Assembly (NCBI RefSeq): GCF_003441595.1
Contig: NZ_CP031848.1
Coordinates: 2,852,001 to 2,916,000 of the forward strand
Reading direction: 5' to 3'
From: Marinobacter sp. Arc7-DN-1
GTDB taxonomy: Bacteria; Pseudomonadota; Gammaproteobacteria; Pseudomonadales; Oleiphilaceae
Length of the DNA stretch: 64,000 bases
The notes under the pieces were generated by a model. That model did no database searches. It was given only the letters and a program-made list of their open reading frames with translations, and was not told the DNA's origin. A program made the position numbers and the translations under genes. Of the stretch, positions 46,192 to 54,725 are shown in pieces. Within the stretch, counting starts at the first letter, position 1. Every line of letters begins with the position of its first letter.

Positions 46192-46974
46192 ATGAATCTG
46201 AAGAAAACATTCGCAGCACTGGCTGCGGCCGCTACTTTCTCTGGCGCAGTTGCTGCCGGGGAGCTGTCTGTAGCCGCAACTCCCGTACCCCACGCGGAGA
46301 TCCTGGAATTTGTGAAGCCGCAGCTGGCTGAACAGGGTGTGGAACTGGACGTTAAGGTATTCACCGACTACATCCAGCCGAACATCCAGGTGGACCAGAA
46401 GCGGATGGATGCGAACTTCTTCCAGCACCAGCCGTATCTGGATGAGTTCAATGACGGCCGTGGTACCAGTCTGGTGACCGTGACCGGCGTTCACGTTGAG
46501 CCGTTCGGCGCCTACTCCAGCAAGATTGATTCGCTGGATGACCTCAAAGAGGGCGCTGTGGTCGCTATTCCGAACGACCCCACCAACGGTGGCCGTGCAC
46601 TGCTGCTTCTGCAGAAGGCCGGTCTGATCAGGCTTGAGGATGCCAGCAAGATCACAGCGACACCTCGTGATATTGCCGAGAACCCGAAAGGTCTCGAGTT
46701 CAAAGAGCTTGAGGCCGCCACTCTGCCGCGCATCCTGAACCAGGTTGACCTCGCACTGATCAACACCAACTACGCACTGGAAGCGGGCCTGAACCCATCT
46801 GACGATGCGCTGGTGATTGAGGGTTCCGAATCACCCTACGTGAACATCCTGGTTGCCCGTCCGGACAACAGGGACAGTGACGCGATGCGGAAGCTTGCGG
46901 CCGCGCTGAACTCTGATGCCGTTCGCGAATTCATCATGGAGAAGTATGAAGGTGCCGTGGTTCCGGCATTCTGA
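46192..46974 (+). CDS. metQ: Methionine-binding protein MetQ
   Basis: The 260-residue periplasmic protein delivers methionine to MetNI. A signal peptide (about 1-23, ending AVAAG) lacks a lipobox Cys, so it should be soluble rather than a lipoprotein. The NLPA family fold is clear in VAATPVPHAEILEFVKP, DANFFQHQPYLDEF and IPNDPTNGGRALLLLQKAGLI. The ATG at 46192 with AAAGGAG upstream starts the signal peptide; an open frame through the hairpin upstream is not used. The hairpin could alter its expression relative to metNI. Confidence 0.95.
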   Translation: MNLKKTFAALAAAATFSGAVAAGELSVAATPVPHAEILEFVKPQLAEQGVELDVKVFTDYIQPNIQVDQKRMDANFFQHQPYLDEFNDGRGTSLVTVTGVHVEPFGAYSSKIDSLDDLKEGAVVAIPNDPTNGGRALLLLQKAGLIRLEDASKITATPRDIAENPKGLEFKELEAATLPRILNQVDLALINTNYALEAGLNPSDDALVIEGSESPYVNILVARPDNRDSDAMRKLAAALNSDAVREFIMEKYEGAVVPAF

Positions 46975-47006
46975 TAACCGAGAAGGTCGGAGAAGCCCGG
47001 AAGCCC

Positions 47007-47036
47007 GGGGTCAGATGAAAGCTTTCATCTGACCCC
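47007..47036. repeat. Perfect 30-bp palindrome between metQ and the peroxiredoxin gene
   Basis: The palindrome runs from GGGGTCAGATG to CATCTGACCCC with no loop and is followed by a direct repeat of GACCCCAATTTCA. It lies between converging genes and may act as a terminator. Its TGACCCC end recalls sequences flanking REP-associated transposases, such as TTGACCCC just after the remnant at 28932. Confidence 0.85.
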
Positions 47037-47066
47037 AATTTCATGACCCCAATTTCAGTTATCCAA

Positions 47067-47720
47067 TCAATCACCGCTCCAGTTGGATTTCGGATCCGGT
47101 GTCATCCGCAGGTAGGACTTCACGGCCTTGTAGCCTTTCGGGAAGCGCTCTTTGATCTCTTCCTCATCCTGCAGGGACGGCACGATGACCACATCGCCGC
47201 CATGCTCCCAGTTACCCGGGGTGGCAACCTTGTGTTCATCGGTCAGCTGCAGCGAGTCGATAACCCGCAGCACTTCGTTAAAGTTACGGCCGGTGCTGGC
47301 GGGGTAGGTGATCATCAGCCGAACCTTCTTGTTCGGATCAATCACGAACAGGGAGCGTACAGTCAGGCTGCTGTCGGCGTTGGGATGAATCATGTCGTAC
47401 AGCTCGGACACTTTGCGATCCTGGTCTGCGATGATCGGGAAGTTTACTGCGCAGCCCTGGGTTTCGTTGATGTCCTTGATCCACTCCTTGTGGGAGTCCA
47501 CCGGATCCACGCTCAGGGCGATGGCTTTGACATTGCGTTTGGCAAACTCGTTCTTGAGCTTGGCGGTCAGGCCCAGCTCAGTGGTGCACACGGGCGTAAA
47601 GTCAGCCGGGTGCGAGAACAGAACGCCCCAGCTGTCGCCCAGCCAGTCATAAAACGAAATTTTCCCTTCACTGGACTCCTGCTCAAAATCCGGTGCGGTG
47701 TCTCCGAGACGTAAAGTCAT
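47067..47720 (-). CDS. Peroxiredoxin, Prx6 (1-Cys) type
   Basis: The 217-residue enzyme reduces peroxides. The peroxidatic Cys45 sits in PADFTPVCTTELG. The long C-terminal region with FPKGYKAVKSYLRMTPDP is typical of the Prx6 group, usually 1-Cys. Another Cys near residue 90 is not at the 2-Cys resolving position. The ATG at 47720 is preceded by AGGAGAG, whereas the longer frame has a basic non-conserved leader. It is monocistronic. Confidence 0.93.
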   Translation of the reverse strand: MTLRLGDTAPDFEQESSEGKISFYDWLGDSWGVLFSHPADFTPVCTTELGLTAKLKNEFAKRNVKAIALSVDPVDSHKEWIKDINETQGCAVNFPIIADQDRKVSELYDMIHPNADSSLTVRSLFVIDPNKKVRLMITYPASTGRNFNEVLRVIDSLQLTDEHKVATPGNWEHGGDVVIVPSLQDEEEIKERFPKGYKAVKSYLRMTPDPKSNWSGD

Positions 47721-47843
47721 GTTTACTCTCCTGTGATCATGGTTGTGACGATTTCGTTTGTCATTCCGGCTCAACAGTGACCGGGGTTACATTCCGAATG
47801 TATAAGACAGACCTTGGTGCCGGGTGAGGCAATTACAAGGGGC

Positions 47844-49205
47844 TCAGAGCCCCATTGCCTTCTCTTTTTCAAAGTGCTCCCGGGTCAGCTTGAATACCAC
47901 AGGGCTGAGCAACAACAGGGCGATCAGGTTTGGCAGTGCCATCATGGCATTCAGCGTGTCTGCCAGCAGCCACACAAAACCCAGGTTCATGGTGGCCCCC
48001 ACCGGTATGGCGAGAATCCAGGCGACCCGGTAGGGCACGATGGCTTTCACGCCGAACAGGAATTCGACACTGCGCTCACCATAGAACGACCAGCCGAGAA
48101 TGGTGGTGAAGGCGAAGACCGCAAGCGTAATGGCCACAAGGTAGTTGCCAATACCGGGCAGCGCGCCCTCGAAAGCCATGGAAGTGAGGGCTGCGCCGGA
48201 CTCCCCGGAAGTCCAGGTGCCGGAGGTGATGATCACCAGGCCGGTAATGGAGCAGATAATGATGGTGTCGATGAAGGTGCCGAGCATGGCCACCATGCCC
48301 TGATTGATGGGATTCCTGGTTTGCGCGGCAGCGTGGGCAATGGGCGCGGAACCCAGCCCCGCTTCGTTGGAGAAAATGCCCCGGGCAACACCGAACCGGA
48401 TCGCTGCCCAGACGGCAGCACCGGCAAAGCCGCCTTCGGCGGCAATGGGGCTGAAGGCATGCCCGAGCACCTGGGCCAACGCCGCGGGAATGTCCGCGGC
48501 ATTGATGGCCAGAACCACCAGCCCCGCGATCAGGTAGGAAACCGCCATCAATGGCACCAGGGTGCTGGCGACGTGGCCGATCCGGCGGATACCGCCGATC
48601 AGCACCATGCCGACGAGAACCATCAGGATCAGGCCGGTTACCCAGTGCGGCAGACCAAAACTCGTCTGCATCACATCGGCCACCGAGTTGGCCTGGACAG
48701 TATTACCGATACCGAATCCGGCAATGGCGGCAAAAATGGCAAACAGGATGCCGAGCCAGGCCCATTTGCTACCCAGCCCGTTGCGGATGTAGTACATGGG
48801 GCCGCCGACGTGGGCGCCGCGTTCGTCTACCTCCCGGAAACGGACCGCGAGGACCGCCTCGGAATATTTTGTGGCCATGCCAACCAGGGCCGTGAGCCAC
48901 ATCCAGAACAGGGCGCCCGGGCCACCGAGGAACACGGCCGTGGCAACACCGGCGATGTTACCGGTGCCGACAGTGGCGGACAGAGCCGTCATCAGGGCCT
49001 GGAAAGGAGGGATTTCGCCTTCGGATTCAGCACCCGCCGCGGTGCGGCCACTCCACATCAGTTTGAAACCGGCGCCAAGTTTGAGGACCGGCATCAATTT
49101 GAGGCCCAGGCTGAGGAACAGCCCGACACCCAGAATCAGGACCAGCATGGGGGGGCCCCAGACCAGTCCGTTTACATCTTTGACAAATTGTTCAATGGCT
49201 TCCAT
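47844..49205 (-). CDS. Sodium:alanine/amino-acid symporter (AGCS family)
   Basis: The 453-residue inner-membrane protein has about eleven hydrophobic segments and the AGCS signature region FQALMTALSATVGTGNIAGVA with GALFWMWLTALVGMATKY. Members import alanine or glycine with sodium, fitting a marine host. The ATG at 49205 follows AGGGAGAA; the longer frame upstream has no membrane or family similarity. It is divergent from the CBS protein gene. Confidence 0.92.
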   Translation of the reverse strand: MEAIEQFVKDVNGLVWGPPMLVLILGVGLFLSLGLKLMPVLKLGAGFKLMWSGRTAAGAESEGEIPPFQALMTALSATVGTGNIAGVATAVFLGGPGALFWMWLTALVGMATKYSEAVLAVRFREVDERGAHVGGPMYYIRNGLGSKWAWLGILFAIFAAIAGFGIGNTVQANSVADVMQTSFGLPHWVTGLILMVLVGMVLIGGIRRIGHVASTLVPLMAVSYLIAGLVVLAINAADIPAALAQVLGHAFSPIAAEGGFAGAAVWAAIRFGVARGIFSNEAGLGSAPIAHAAAQTRNPINQGMVAMLGTFIDTIIICSITGLVIITSGTWTSGESGAALTSMAFEGALPGIGNYLVAITLAVFAFTTILGWSFYGERSVEFLFGVKAIVPYRVAWILAIPVGATMNLGFVWLLADTLNAMMALPNLIALLLLSPVVFKLTREHFEKEKAMGL

Positions 49206-49387
49206 GGGTTCTCCCTGTGCGTGCCATGTATTGGATTCACTGTTTGGCCCAAAGAGGGTATAACCGACTGAGTTTAGTCGGTTATATTCCCGTGTAAACT
49301 GATAGGCCGGTAAAAGTGGTGGATTCGGGTGTGATTGCCTATGCTCATAGCAGAGGCGAGCATCCACAAACAGGAGGGATTGTGTCC

Positions 49388-49819
49388 ATGCGTTCACTCA
49401 AAGTTTCAGATGTTATGTGGAATCACATTGAGCCGATTCGGTGTGGTGTGCCGCTCACCAGGGTCGTGAAAATCCTGCTGCACAACCATGTGACCGGTTT
49501 GCCGGTGGTTGATGAGCACCGCCATGTGCTTGGGTTCGTGTCCGAGCACGATTGCATCCATGCCCTGCTGGTGAGCAGCTATCACTGCGAGGGGGACCCG
49601 ATCGTCGACGATGTCATGTTCCGGAAGCCGCTGACCATTTCGCCGGAGATGGCGGTTGTGGATCTCGCCCAGAACCTCGGTGCCGGCAAGCCAAAGGTGT
49701 ATCCTGTCGTGGATCACGGCAAACTGATCGGCATTGTGACGCGCAGTGCCATCCTGGCAGAACTGGCGCGTACCGGTTTCGGGCTTGAGCTGCCCAAATA
49801 CGCCAGCGCGGAGGACTGA
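49388..49819 (+). CDS. CBS-domain pair protein
   Basis: The 143-residue cytosolic protein consists of two CBS domains (about 5-65 and 75-135), with VTGLPVVDEHRHVLGFVSEHDCIHAL and VYPVVDHGKLIGIVTRSAILAEL. Such tandem pairs bind adenine nucleotides and regulate partner proteins. The partner is unknown. GGAGGG lies nine bases before the ATG at 49388; earlier GTG codons are less well placed. It precedes the formylglutathione hydrolase gene by 30 bases, so co-transcription is likely. Confidence 0.88.
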   Translation: MRSLKVSDVMWNHIEPIRCGVPLTRVVKILLHNHVTGLPVVDEHRHVLGFVSEHDCIHALLVSSYHCEGDPIVDDVMFRKPLTISPEMAVVDLAQNLGAGKPKVYPVVDHGKLIGIVTRSAILAELARTGFGLELPKYASAED

Positions 49820-49849
49820 TCCACATCCCTCTCAAAGATCGAGGACACT

Positions 49850-50692
49850 ATGGAACTCTTATCCACGAACGTCAGTTTCGAAGGAGAGCATCGCCGTTAC
49901 CGGCATACCTCCGCTACCCTCGAATGCAACATGGAATTTGCGGTGTATCTGCCGCCAGCGGCGATGGGCCTGAACCCGAAAAAAGTGCCGGTTCTGTACT
50001 GGCTCTCCGGGCTGACCTGCACCGACCAGAACTTCATGCAGAAAGCCGGCGCCCAGAAACGGGCCGCGAAACTGGGCATGGCGATCGTGTGCCCCGATAC
50101 CAGTCCCCGCGGACTGAACCTGCCCGGCGAAGACGACAGTTACGACTTTGGCTCAGGCGCCGGGTTCTACATCAACGCCACCCAGCAACCCTGGGCACCC
50201 CATTACCGGATGTACGACTACGTAGTTAAGGAATTGCCGCAGTTGATCGAGAGCGAGTTGCCGGTAACGGACAACCGGGCGATCAGTGGCCATTCCATGG
50301 GAGGTCACGGCGCGTTGGTCTGTGCCCTGAAAAACCCGGGCCGCTATGCGTCGGTGTCGGCCTTCGCGCCCGTCGCCAACCCGACCGAATGCCCCTGGGG
50401 GCGGAAAGCCTTCACAGGGTACCTCGGTGACAATACCCGCAACTGGGAAGAGTGGGATGCGACCCTGCTGATCCCGACGGCCCGGGAGCGCCTGCCGTTA
50501 CTGGTGGATCAGGGCACTGCGGACGAGTTCCTCGATAGTCAGCTTAACCCTGATGCCCTGGCTGATGCCTGTGAGAAGTTTCACCATCACATCAATTTGC
50601 GTATGCATCGGGGTTACGACCACAGTTACTTTTTTATTGCCTCGTTTATTGATGATCACCTGGACCATCATGCCGACGCGCTGGGATTATGA
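49850..50692 (+). CDS. fghA: S-formylglutathione hydrolase
   Basis: The 280-residue esterase-fold enzyme hydrolyses S-formylglutathione to formate and glutathione in formaldehyde detoxification. The nucleophile Ser149 is in ISGHSMGGHGAL. The sequence PVLYWLSGLTCTDQNFMQKAG and the C-terminal YDHSYFFIASFIDDH with the catalytic His are diagnostic. The glutathione-dependent formaldehyde dehydrogenase that usually accompanies it is not in the window. The end overlaps the convergent gene by six bases. Confidence 0.95.
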   Translation: MELLSTNVSFEGEHRRYRHTSATLECNMEFAVYLPPAAMGLNPKKVPVLYWLSGLTCTDQNFMQKAGAQKRAAKLGMAIVCPDTSPRGLNLPGEDDSYDFGSGAGFYINATQQPWAPHYRMYDYVVKELPQLIESELPVTDNRAISGHSMGGHGALVCALKNPGRYASVSAFAPVANPTECPWGRKAFTGYLGDNTRNWEEWDATLLIPTARERLPLLVDQGTADEFLDSQLNPDALADACEKFHHHINLRMHRGYDHSYFFIASFIDDHLDHHADALGL

Positions 50693-51877
50693 ATTCAGTC
50701 CCCAGACCAGGCCGAAGTCTATGGATGGCATGATTTCGGGCTCCTCAAGAGCCCGGACGTTGAATTCCGGAAGGCTGGTATCGCGTTCAAAGGTTCCGGC
50801 ATAACGGTTGCCCCGGGGGCCGAAGATCGCCTTGACGAAAGGCCCTCTTGCCCTCACCGGTCGCCCGGTGACTACGCCCACCTCATTGTTTTCCAGGCGC
50901 ACCAGGATGCCCGGCGGGAATTCGCCGAGAACCTGCAACAGAGCTTTTGGTATCGCCGGCCGGAATTTCCCATCGGCCAGATTGGCAATGAGTTTTCGGG
51001 CGTTTGCCACATCCATCCGGTCGCGGTAGGCGCGTTTGGTAATCATGGCGATATAGCGCTCGGCCAGGGCCAGAATTTCCGCCTCCGGTCGGATGTCGGT
51101 GCCGCTCAGGCCTCTCGGATAGCCACTGCCGTCGGCCTGTTCATGGTGCTGGGCAATGATGGTAAGCATCAGTTTGTTATTGATGCCCGCTGATCGGAGG
51201 GCCTGAATGCTGCGCTCCGCGTGCTTGCGGATGACACCTCGCTGCTCATTGCTGAGTACCTTGTTTGACGCGTTAAGTTTGTCTGCTATCGGAACGAGCG
51301 CAAGGTTTGCGGTGAGTGCCGCGGTTGTGAGAACACTGATGCGCTTTTCTTCCAGCCCGAACTGCCGGCCAATGAACTGGCAAAGGATGGCGTGAAACAG
51401 AATCTGTTCATGAATGACCGGACCGATGGAGTATAGATGGATCAGCGCCAGACTTGCGTCAGGTGACTCGGTACAGGTGCGTTCAATCATTCGTGCCAGA
51501 CCAAGCAGACGCTTATGTGCCGAAGGGTCGGCTCCGGTAATGGCGTTCAGCGTGGCTTCCAGGGTATGCAGCAGGTCCGGGTAGTCCGCGAAGGGGTTGC
51601 GTTCCCGGTTATCCTCGAAGATTTCCTCCTGTGGACGTTCAATCTTACGGGGCTTGAATCGGCCCCGCTCGAACAGCTGCTCCAACTGGGAGTTGGTCTG
51701 AATCACATAGCCCTGGCGCAACAGCACATTGCCGTCGGCGTCGTAGACGTTCCACGGTAACGGACGGCCAATGGTGAGGGCGCCGGGAGCGATCCGGACG
51801 AGATTGGTCAAAACAGGTGTCTCGGGTACAGGTTCATGATGTGTCAAGTGTAACCCTGAATAACAGTCTCCCTCCAC
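50687..51877 (-). CDS. HD-GYP-like signalling protein with lost HD motif
   Basis: The 396-residue protein has an N-terminal domain (about 20-70) with ADGNVLLRQGYVIQT and a C-terminal HD-GYP-type domain (about 125-330). The second signature is present as HHEQADGSGYPRGL, but the metal-binding HDIGK segment is replaced by TANLALVPI, so phosphodiesterase activity is doubtful. It may act as a c-di-GMP sensor or regulator. The GTG start is uncertain; TTG codons lie downstream. Confidence 0.8.
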   Translation of the reverse strand: MEGDCYSGLHLTHHEPVPETPVLTNLVRIAPGALTIGRPLPWNVYDADGNVLLRQGYVIQTNSQLEQLFERGRFKPRKIERPQEEIFEDNRERNPFADYPDLLHTLEATLNAITGADPSAHKRLLGLARMIERTCTESPDASLALIHLYSIGPVIHEQILFHAILCQFIGRQFGLEEKRISVLTTAALTANLALVPIADKLNASNKVLSNEQRGVIRKHAERSIQALRSAGINNKLMLTIIAQHHEQADGSGYPRGLSGTDIRPEAEILALAERYIAMITKRAYRDRMDVANARKLIANLADGKFRPAIPKALLQVLGEFPPGILVRLENNEVGVVTGRPVRARGPFVKAIFGPRGNRYAGTFERDTSLPEFNVRALEEPEIMPSIDFGLVWGLNS

Positions 51878-52088
51878 TCGGGGAAGGTATCGGTTTTTGC
51901 TCTGTTCCCGGGTTTTACCTGATTTGACAAGTGTGCAGGGTTTGGGGCCATGGAAGCTGGGCGTTCATCCACAATTTGTGGAAATAGATAGAGAATATGT
52001 AAAGAATCGTAGCGGAACAACGACCGCTCACATGACTTGCGCTACTCTGGAGCCCTGAAAAACTCTTATTGTCGGACGATCACTCTGT

Positions 52089-53099
52089 ATGCTCCAGCGC
52101 CTCAAGACCGATTTCCGGTTGTCGATCATTACCCTGCTCGGCGTAAGCGCATTTCTGGGGGTCACGCCGTTCGCCGTGATGCGTTTTCTGCAGGGCAATC
52201 TGCTGGCGGGGCTGGTCGACACGGCCATCCTCCTCGCTATCGGTTCAGCGCTGGTCTACGCCTGGGTAACGGGTGATACGCGCAGAAGCGGGCTGGTAGT
52301 GGCGAGCACTGCCTGCAGTGGTGCAGTGGTTGTGGGAATCGTGGTGGGAGAGCCCGGACTTTTCTGGCTGTACCCCGCTCTGGTCACTACCTTCTTTCTC
52401 GTCAATCCCAGGATGGCCGTTGCCCTTAACGTTGCCTCCGTGGTGGCCCTGATGGTGCATGGCGGCGCCTTCCGGTCGGATGCCCAGATGTGGTCTTTTG
52501 CCTCAACAGCGTTTGTGGTCAGCGCCTGTGCCTATGTGTTTGCGCACCGGAACCACGATCAGCGACAGCGCCTGGAGCATCTGGCGACGATTGATCCGCT
52601 GACCGGAATCAAGAACCGCCGCTCCATGGATCAGGAGCTGGACCTGGCGGTGGCAAACTCTGAACGCACCGGCCTGCCCTATGCCCTGGCGCTGCTGGAT
52701 ATCGATCATTTCAAGAAAATCAACGACGAGCACGGTCATGGGGTGGGCGATAATGTGCTTATTGATCTCGTCGCCTTGCTGCAGCAGAACACCCGCAAGT
52801 CGGACCAGCTGTTCCGCTATGGTGGTGAGGAGTTTGTGCTGTTGTTATCCGGGGTCGATGGCGTGAGTCTGAACGCGGTGATGAGCAATCTTCAGCAGGT
52901 CTTGCGCAAGTATATGAAACATCCGGGAGGGACGGTCACTGTCTCATTTGGCGTCGCGCTGCTCGAACAAGGTGAAAGCGTAGACAGCTGGCTGGCCCGG
53001 GCGGATGCCGCGCTTTATGAGGCCAAGGAAACCGGCCGTGACCGGATCGTATTTGCGGATAGTCACTCACCACCGGAACTGGTAACGGCCACGGCCTGA
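52089..53099 (+). CDS. Membrane-bound diguanylate cyclase (GGDEF)
   Basis: The 336-residue protein has about five or six hydrophobic segments in the first 150 residues, followed by a GGDEF domain with TIDPLTGIKNRRSMDQEL and active-site GGEEF in YGGEEFVLLLSG near residue 245. It should produce cyclic di-GMP in the membrane-proximal cytosol; the input signal is unknown. Its 3' end overlaps the convergent MATE gene by 37 bases. Confidence 0.9.
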   Translation: MLQRLKTDFRLSIITLLGVSAFLGVTPFAVMRFLQGNLLAGLVDTAILLAIGSALVYAWVTGDTRRSGLVVASTACSGAVVVGIVVGEPGLFWLYPALVTTFFLVNPRMAVALNVASVVALMVHGGAFRSDAQMWSFASTAFVVSACAYVFAHRNHDQRQRLEHLATIDPLTGIKNRRSMDQELDLAVANSERTGLPYALALLDIDHFKKINDEHGHGVGDNVLIDLVALLQQNTRKSDQLFRYGGEEFVLLLSGVDGVSLNAVMSNLQQVLRKYMKHPGGTVTVSFGVALLEQGESVDSWLARADAALYEAKETGRDRIVFADSHSPPELVTATA

Positions 53100-54484
53100 C
53101 CACCGCCGGGCGCATAGAGAAAGAGTCTCCAGCCAAGCAGGATGCCGGCAGAGGCCAACCCGCCGGTCAGCCCGACCCAGAAGCCGGCCGCCCCCATCGC
53201 CGGTACCAGCCAGTCCGTGAAGGTCAGCAGGTAGCCCAGTGGGAGGCCCAGCCCCCAGAATGAAAACAGCATGATGAACATCGGAATCCGGGTATCCTTG
53301 TAACCCCGCAATGCGCTGATGCAGGTCACCTGAATGACGTCGGCAATCTGGAATATCGCCGCGAACATCAGCAGTCTGACGGTCACGTCCCGAACGTCGG
53401 TATCACGGGTATAGAGTGCCGAGATCTCGCGGGACAGAGCCAATAGCATCAGCGCGAAGACCAGCGCCGTTGCCGCGGCCAGAATCAGGGAACTGCGGGA
53501 GATCAGGCGCGCTGTCTCCGGCGCCCCGGCACCCACCAGAAAACTGACCCTGAGCGTCAGTGCCATACCGATACTAAGCGGCAGCATGAATAACAGCGAC
53601 ACAACGTTCAGGGCAATCTGATGCCCCGCCACGACCACCGGGCCGAGGGGGGCCAGAAACAGGGCGATCACCGAAAACATGCTGGCCTCGACAAAAATAG
53701 TGAAGCCGATGGGTACACCGATTGCCAGAATGTACCGAATGCCCGGCAAATCCGGCTTCACCCAGTCTGAAATCAGATGGAAATGCTGATAGACACGGCT
53801 TCGGTTCAGATACACCAGCAACGCAATGGCCGCGACGCCGTTGGAGATGGCGGTGGCCCAGCCGCAGCCGACGCCGCCCATGGCTGGCAGCCCGAGCTTG
53901 CCGTAAATAAAAATGTAATTCATGGGCAGGTTGATGAGTGTGCTGAGCACGGAGAACGCCATGATTACCCGGGTATGGCCCAGGCCATCGGTGAGTCCCC
54001 TCAGTGCTGTGATCAGCAGCAACGCCGGTACACCCCAGGCGAAGGCGTCCAGGTAGCCCTGGGTAATGCGTGCCGTGCTGGCTTCCAGGTTCAGAATCGC
54101 CAGCACCGGGTGCACGTTGGTGAGCAACAGGATCATGATGACGGACCCGGCCCCCGCCAGGTACAGGCCCTGCCAGGTGGCCGGCATGATCTTTCCGACG
54201 GCCCGGGCACCGTTGTAGCCGGAAATAATGGGTTGCAGCGCGCCAAGCATTCCCATGAAGAACAGGAACAGCGGCATCCACAGGCTGCTGCCGATGCCAA
54301 CGGCCGCCAGATCTTTGGCACTGGCGTGCCCGGCCATCACCGTATCAATCACGCCATTGGCCATCTGGGCAACCTGGGCGATCAGGATTGGCCCACCGAG
54401 AATGGCCAGGGTCCGCCATTCCGTGAGTGTTCGGGCGAACAGCGTCTGACGTGCTTCCGGTAATGGCTGGTGTCGTTCATCCAT
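53063..54484 (-). CDS. MATE-family multidrug efflux protein (NorM-like)
   Basis: The 473-residue inner-membrane protein has about twelve hydrophobic segments. MATE features include GGPILIAQVAQMANGVIDTVMAGHAS near the start and the second-half repeat VVAGHQIALNVVSLLFMLPLSIGMAL. NorM pumps export cationic drugs using sodium or proton gradients. The ATG at 54484 gives family length; the longer frame upstream has a basic non-family leader. Gene neighbours do not reveal a specific substrate. Confidence 0.93.
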   Translation of the reverse strand: MDERHQPLPEARQTLFARTLTEWRTLAILGGPILIAQVAQMANGVIDTVMAGHASAKDLAAVGIGSSLWMPLFLFFMGMLGALQPIISGYNGARAVGKIMPATWQGLYLAGAGSVIMILLLTNVHPVLAILNLEASTARITQGYLDAFAWGVPALLLITALRGLTDGLGHTRVIMAFSVLSTLINLPMNYIFIYGKLGLPAMGGVGCGWATAISNGVAAIALLVYLNRSRVYQHFHLISDWVKPDLPGIRYILAIGVPIGFTIFVEASMFSVIALFLAPLGPVVVAGHQIALNVVSLLFMLPLSIGMALTLRVSFLVGAGAPETARLISRSSLILAAATALVFALMLLALSREISALYTRDTDVRDVTVRLLMFAAIFQIADVIQVTCISALRGYKDTRIPMFIMLFSFWGLGLPLGYLLTFTDWLVPAMGAAGFWVGLTGGLASAGILLGWRLFLYAPGGGQAVAVTSSGGE

Positions 54485-54610
54485 AGGGCGTGGGGTCCCG
54501 TGTTCCTTCAGATTCCTGGATGCGCGCCGGCAGCGCCGCACAGACCAAGCATCCTACCCGATTTGGTCCCTATCAGGGCATCGGGGTTTATCCTGTTCAT
54601 CGTCCTTGCC

Positions 54611-54642
54611 GCCAGCACTGGCATCGCAGCGCCAGTGCTGGC
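54611..54642. repeat. Inverted repeat upstream of the NSS transporter
   Basis: Perfect 12-base arms GCCAGCACTGGC and GCCAGTGCTGGC flank an eight-base spacer. The site lies between the divergent MATE and NSS genes. It could be an operator or hairpin; nothing else in 54485-54725 is assigned. Confidence 0.6.
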
Positions 54643-54725
54643 AAAATCTTGCAGCAATTGCCCCGGCAGCGCCGTGGCTGTGTCTTTTTTAAGACCTTTC
54701 TCAGCCAAACGCACAGGAACACAAC

